DNA of 64,000 bases. It comes from Microvelia longipes. Its lineage: Eukaryota > Arthropoda > Insecta > Hemiptera > Veliidae. Shown here piece by piece: positions 60,226 through 64,000 of the stretch. The translations under genes were made by a program, and so were the position numbers. How positions within the stretch are numbered: the stretch's first letter is position 1; the number at the start of each line of letters is the position of its first letter. The notes below the pieces were generated by a model. The model was given only the letters and a program-made list of their open reading frames with translations, was not told where the DNA came from and ran no database searches. Where the stretch lies: positions 40,771,627 to 40,835,626 of the forward strand of contig JACMZG010001908.1 of the NCBI GenBank assembly GCA_018340805.1. The letters are read 5' to 3'.

Positions 60226-62249
60226 TTCTAATTTTTTATCATCATTCTAAATTTAACAAAAGTGTTACATTATTTTTTTTCTTAAGATCGGGATTTTTCA
60301 CATTTTCGTGTTATAAGTGTTGTGTTTATCTTCTGCTTGGACTACTATCTCTCTCTTGGATCTCTCTCTTTCATCGCTTCATCTTTACTCCTCATTTGGA
60401 TTACTAATGGATTATCTATACAGAATTGTAATTTTTACATTTATATTTTACTAGCACATATCTATTCTTAAATTAGCTTCTTTCACTATCAATTTTAAAA
60501 AGAATTCAATTTTGATTTTTTCATTCCCTCAACAGTATGTAATTATCAAATGAGAAAATTCGATAATTTTCCCATAAGTTGTCCCTTTTATTTACTGAAC
60601 AATTTTATCTAAAAATAACAATTTATTAGCAAAAAATTTTAAGTTAATTTCTTAACATTTAACATTAGAGAACTTATTAAACTTTTAAATACTAAATTAC
60701 TAAAGTATAAATATTGTTCCCTCTTCAATTAGTATTTGAAACGAAAGATAAATTTTTAACCCCTGCGAATTTATGACGCAATAAAAAAAAAAATAGTAGT
60801 AGTAATTTAAAAATAGTCTTTCTTGACTTAATTTTAAATCATTAATATTGAGAGCATTATTTATAGCATATCAACTAATGCAGACTTGTAAGTCTTTAAA
60901 TAATCATTATCAAAGATTTTAATTAAAATCAAACCTCTTTCAAGCAAGACTTGACTCAATGCACAAAATAATACTAAATTTTTAAAATCATACTTTTTTA
61001 AGTCAAATTTAGATTTTTTTCAGTTCATAATTTATTTTTACCATTTATTCACATCAATTTTAATTTTATTTGTAGCAATATCAGTTGAATCTAGTATTTC
61101 TTTATTTGTCAAATCCTTATAGAATTTAATGTTAAATTAGCGCCTTAATAAGCGCTTTTCTTTCAAATTTTTTTTTCGAAATTTGAAGTCATACGGTTTC
61201 GTTTGAATTTTTTTCACATATTTAACGTTTATATGGGATGCCTAATTATCTTTGATCCATTTAATTAAATACAAGTCTAATTTTGCATTTTTTATAATTT
61301 TTTTATAAGCAAAGTTAAATTTTAAGCTTATTTTATAATAAGCCTATAACTATTTTTTTAATAATTTCTCTCGGATATTAATGCTTTACATTTAAAAATA
61401 ATTATAATTAAAATTAATATATTATAATTAAATTTATTTAAATTTTAAAGTAAATTAAGTTTAATAAAATCAATTTTTAGCAAAATTCATTGAAATTACT
61501 CAGTTCATTGTCACAAATCAACATTAAAATAATTACTATGCCCTTTCTGATTCATGTTAAATTTACCATAACCTGCTTATTTAATGCATTTATCACTATA
61601 ATTTTGCTTATTAAATGTAAAAATGTTAAGTATTTACTTGTATAAATTTCAATTTCTTAAATGAAATAATAAAATGCCGATTGATTTTCTTATTGTAAAC
61701 TATATTTTATTAATGTGCTGGTTAGAATGCTCAATGAATGTAAAAATACAATTTATCAGTTATATAATAAGACAGATTAATAAGAATTACATAAGTAGAT
61801 GGAGTAAGTGAAAGAGTAAGTGTAGAGACAAGGACACTCAGGTGAAAGAGAGAACAAGTAGAGAATGTAGTCTGTAAGCAGGAGGTAAGTACAGTCCTTG
61901 CTACGGGTCACAACACTGACCTACACCACACTATATTATTAAGTTCGTTGACTTTATACTTATTTATATTTATCATTTGAATTAATATTCTTCTGCTAAC
62001 TAAAGTGATATTAATACTTAAGTCATTTTTCTATTTTACTTTTATTTGAGTTAAAAGTTATATGTATTATTTCTATCGCTTAATGTAAATAATTAAAATT
62101 TAACGATGTAACACTTTTTTATTATTTTAATTAATCATATTGTACATAAAAAGATTATGTTTGTCCCTCCCTGAAAAATTTTATTTTTGGCCAACCCTAG
62201 CTAAATTTTACTCTCAGGTACTATAATACATGAGAATTATGCTCGTTTA
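60226..62249. other. Very AT-rich stretch, possibly intronic
   Basis: Long T- and A-rich runs without shared repeats. A purine-rich patch at 61795-61900 ends in a consensus-like splice donor, gcaggaggtaagta. No open frame supports an exon. Confidence 0.45.
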
Positions 62250-62470
62250 TTAGTCCTGATGCGTCCCATCAGGGATAACCCCTGCGGGAACCACTTAGGT
62301 TTTTATGGCAAATATTACGCAGTGTAGTATTCTAACGTTGGCGATAATTTATTTGAACAATTATCTTATATATACTAAGAGCGTAACTTGGGATGCGAAC
62401 CCCCAAACCTTCGTGGTGTCAAAGATCAGTATAAATACTGACGCCCTAACAATCTCGACCAAGGAGGTAG
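62250..62470 (-). mobile_element. SINE D, best copy
   Basis: The minus strand has an A-box-like tggtcgagattg (complement of 62450-62461) and a B box ggttcgcatcc (complement of 62391-62401), with gacaccacgaaggtttgggg between them, in tRNA-like spacing. The body follows: aagttacgctcttag, a linker and ggttcccgcaggggttatcc, then the end cctgatgggacgcatcagg, a short hairpin. Copies at 52405-52562 and 45655-45890. The plus-strand frame at 62305-62547 is an artefact. Confidence 0.72.
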
Positions 62471-64000
62471 CTAGTCTTAAGCACTACCGCAATATAATAA
62501 AAATTTCCTTCCGTTTACTGGGCGGCATAAAACAATATCGATACTAAGATTAATATCAAGATTATACTCATTAGATTTTACTCTTTGAATCTGTATCTAG
62601 TTGACCCTAATTATATCTACCTCTAGTAGTGGCACTGAGGGATTGGCCCTAGCCATACCTATTGTATGGGTGTATTGTCTGCACTTTTTCTTGATTACCA
62701 TTCTGCTAGCAGAGACGGATCCGTCTCTTTAAGCATACCCTAATTTTTAGTTGACCAGTCCTATTCATTACTCATGGCACCAATGCTCCTATATAGTTCA
62801 ATTTATCTCCAACACACCAGTGATACAAGACCTGTATTCTGCCATTTTGCCCTCCATAATGTTAACAATAAAAATTATACTCAAGTCAAAAAATAACATT
62901 CGAAATATTGCCGCACCTAGTTTACGAATCTTTACAAAATGTGATTGATAGATTATCTGATCTTTCATTTAACATTTTAATACCACCGAATTCTCTCATA
63001 TATGAAATAAATGTGATTACTCTGATTCAAATTCTAAGCGAATTACATTATGCTTCGACTTGTTATTTTCAGAGAGTGTTCTAAGTTACAAATTGTTGTA
63101 ATTTCAAAATTAATAGTTATATTACTAAGTTATTATTGTCAGTTGCGTTACATAATTTGTCCTACATCCTGATGTATGGTGAATGGTATGTGGGCGCCTA
63201 TTATTGATTACCAAACTAAGTTTCTTCGAGTTTCAATTTCAATACAGATATTACGCACGTCTTGATACCTGATAAATTATATTTAATGAGTAATGTTATC
63301 TTTAAAGTTTTCACTTATTTGACTTGAAAAGTAAACAAAAAAATTAATTGCTTCAATTTTCTTTAAAGAAAAGTGGTTGGCGTGGATTCGTTTATGCATT
63401 AGATGTAAAATAATCAGTCAGTGTGATTTTTTGCTAAATAATTTTAATATTGGCGCTATTCGCTCCTAATGAACACGTTTAAGGAATAGACACACTTTAC
63501 AGCCGAGTTCCATGAAATCATCGTGAATTTATCCCATAAAATCATTATTCTATAAATTTATCTATTTCTAAGTTCATTATAAGTATCAATAACGGAAATA
63601 AGTTCTTTACAATGAATTTAATATCCTAATTACTAAGCTACCTTTACAATACCTTATCGACCCACATATACCTAAGCCTATGATTTCTGCTCCTTGATAT
63701 TGAATAAACTATTTTAATTAAACAATAAAATATTTACGATTAAAAATGCAAGTTTAATTTTGTTGGACTCGAAAATTAGGTTTAATTAAGTAGAGTTAGT
63801 TTTCAAAACATGACTATAACAAACACAATACATTTTAACATACCCACCCCATGGAATCCAAAAGTATTCTCAAATAATACGCCATTAAATTATGTAACAG
63901 GCACAGTTCATCAAAGATTTAATTAAATCGATTAACATCTTAAAGAGAAAATAATTCGTTATATCAAAACTTGTTGATGAAAATCTCAATCTACTTTCAC
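62471..64000. other. AT-rich stretch, no recognised gene
   Basis: Only one sharp structure is visible, the palindrome at 62711-62728. The open frame at 62751-62948 has no supporting signal. Confidence 0.5.
62711..62728. repeat. 18-bp perfect palindrome
   Basis: agagacggatccgtctct is its own reverse complement without a spacer. It could be a dimeric protein-binding site or a hairpin relic; nothing around it decides. Confidence 0.9.

Overview
The window reads as repeat-rich, AT-rich nuclear DNA from an animal, most likely an arthropod; I cannot name the species. The reasons are long (AT)n and (AC)n microsatellites, tRNA-derived SINE-like elements with Pol III A/B boxes, a decayed non-LTR retrotransposon RNase H region, fold-back elements, a 51-bp satellite, and no bacterial-style gene packing. 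No complete protein-coding gene, functional tRNA or complete rRNA gene is visible. A few short open segments carry splice-like or promoter-like borders and are given as weak exon candidates only.

The dominant feature is a dispersed repeat of about 0.75-0.8 kb ('repeat A'). It occurs in both orientations across the window: 2.2 kb, 8.3-9.3 kb, 14.5-16.1 kb, 19.0-19.8 kb, 27.7-28.0 kb, 30.8 kb, 32.9-34.8 kb, 42.7-43.2 kb, 48.0-48.4 kb, 49.0-49.8 kb, 53.0-53.7 kb, 56.6-57.4 kb and 57.9-58.7 kb. One end is a conserved hairpin built on acttttcc/ggaaaagt. The other end carries copies of a gactcgcttcgctcgtcc motif. Between them, nine copies hold a ~60-bp stretch resembling the internal-promoter half of 5S rRNA. 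Strand for repeat A is given as '+' when the terminal hairpin lies at the right-hand end; the 5S-like segment then reads on the opposite strand.

Other families are: fold-back repeat B (ends near ttctggcgcgg) with its frequent neighbour repeat C (motifs gtatcgactccgga and ttgactcagtaaaccgggtt); a tRNA-derived SINE ('D', three copies at 45.7, 52.4 and 62.3 kb); a separate tRNA-headed SINE at 12.8 kb; GC-rich hairpin family E (4.2, 24.2 and 35.1 kb); and nested GC-rich hairpins F (17.5-17.8 and 55.5-55.6 kb). Several insertions are nested; the clearest case is 14.5-16.1 kb, where a long inverted repeat and a small TIR element interrupt one repeat A copy.

Layout: 1-10 kb is AT-rich sequence with decayed repeats; 10.4-11.7 kb is a LINE RNase H remnant running into a palindrome; 12-16 kb holds SINE, microsatellite and nested insertions; 17-18.6 kb holds fold-back elements; 19-35 kb holds scattered repeats A, B, C and E; 36.1-39.4 kb is the satellite; 39.6-58.7 kb holds repeats again; 59-64 kb is mostly AT-rich unique sequence with one promoter-like cluster near 60.1 kb. 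No pathway or operon links any of this. The common thread is mobile and self-complementary DNA, with (AT)n tracts at the centres of two large inverted repeats and at one junction between opposed repeat A pieces.
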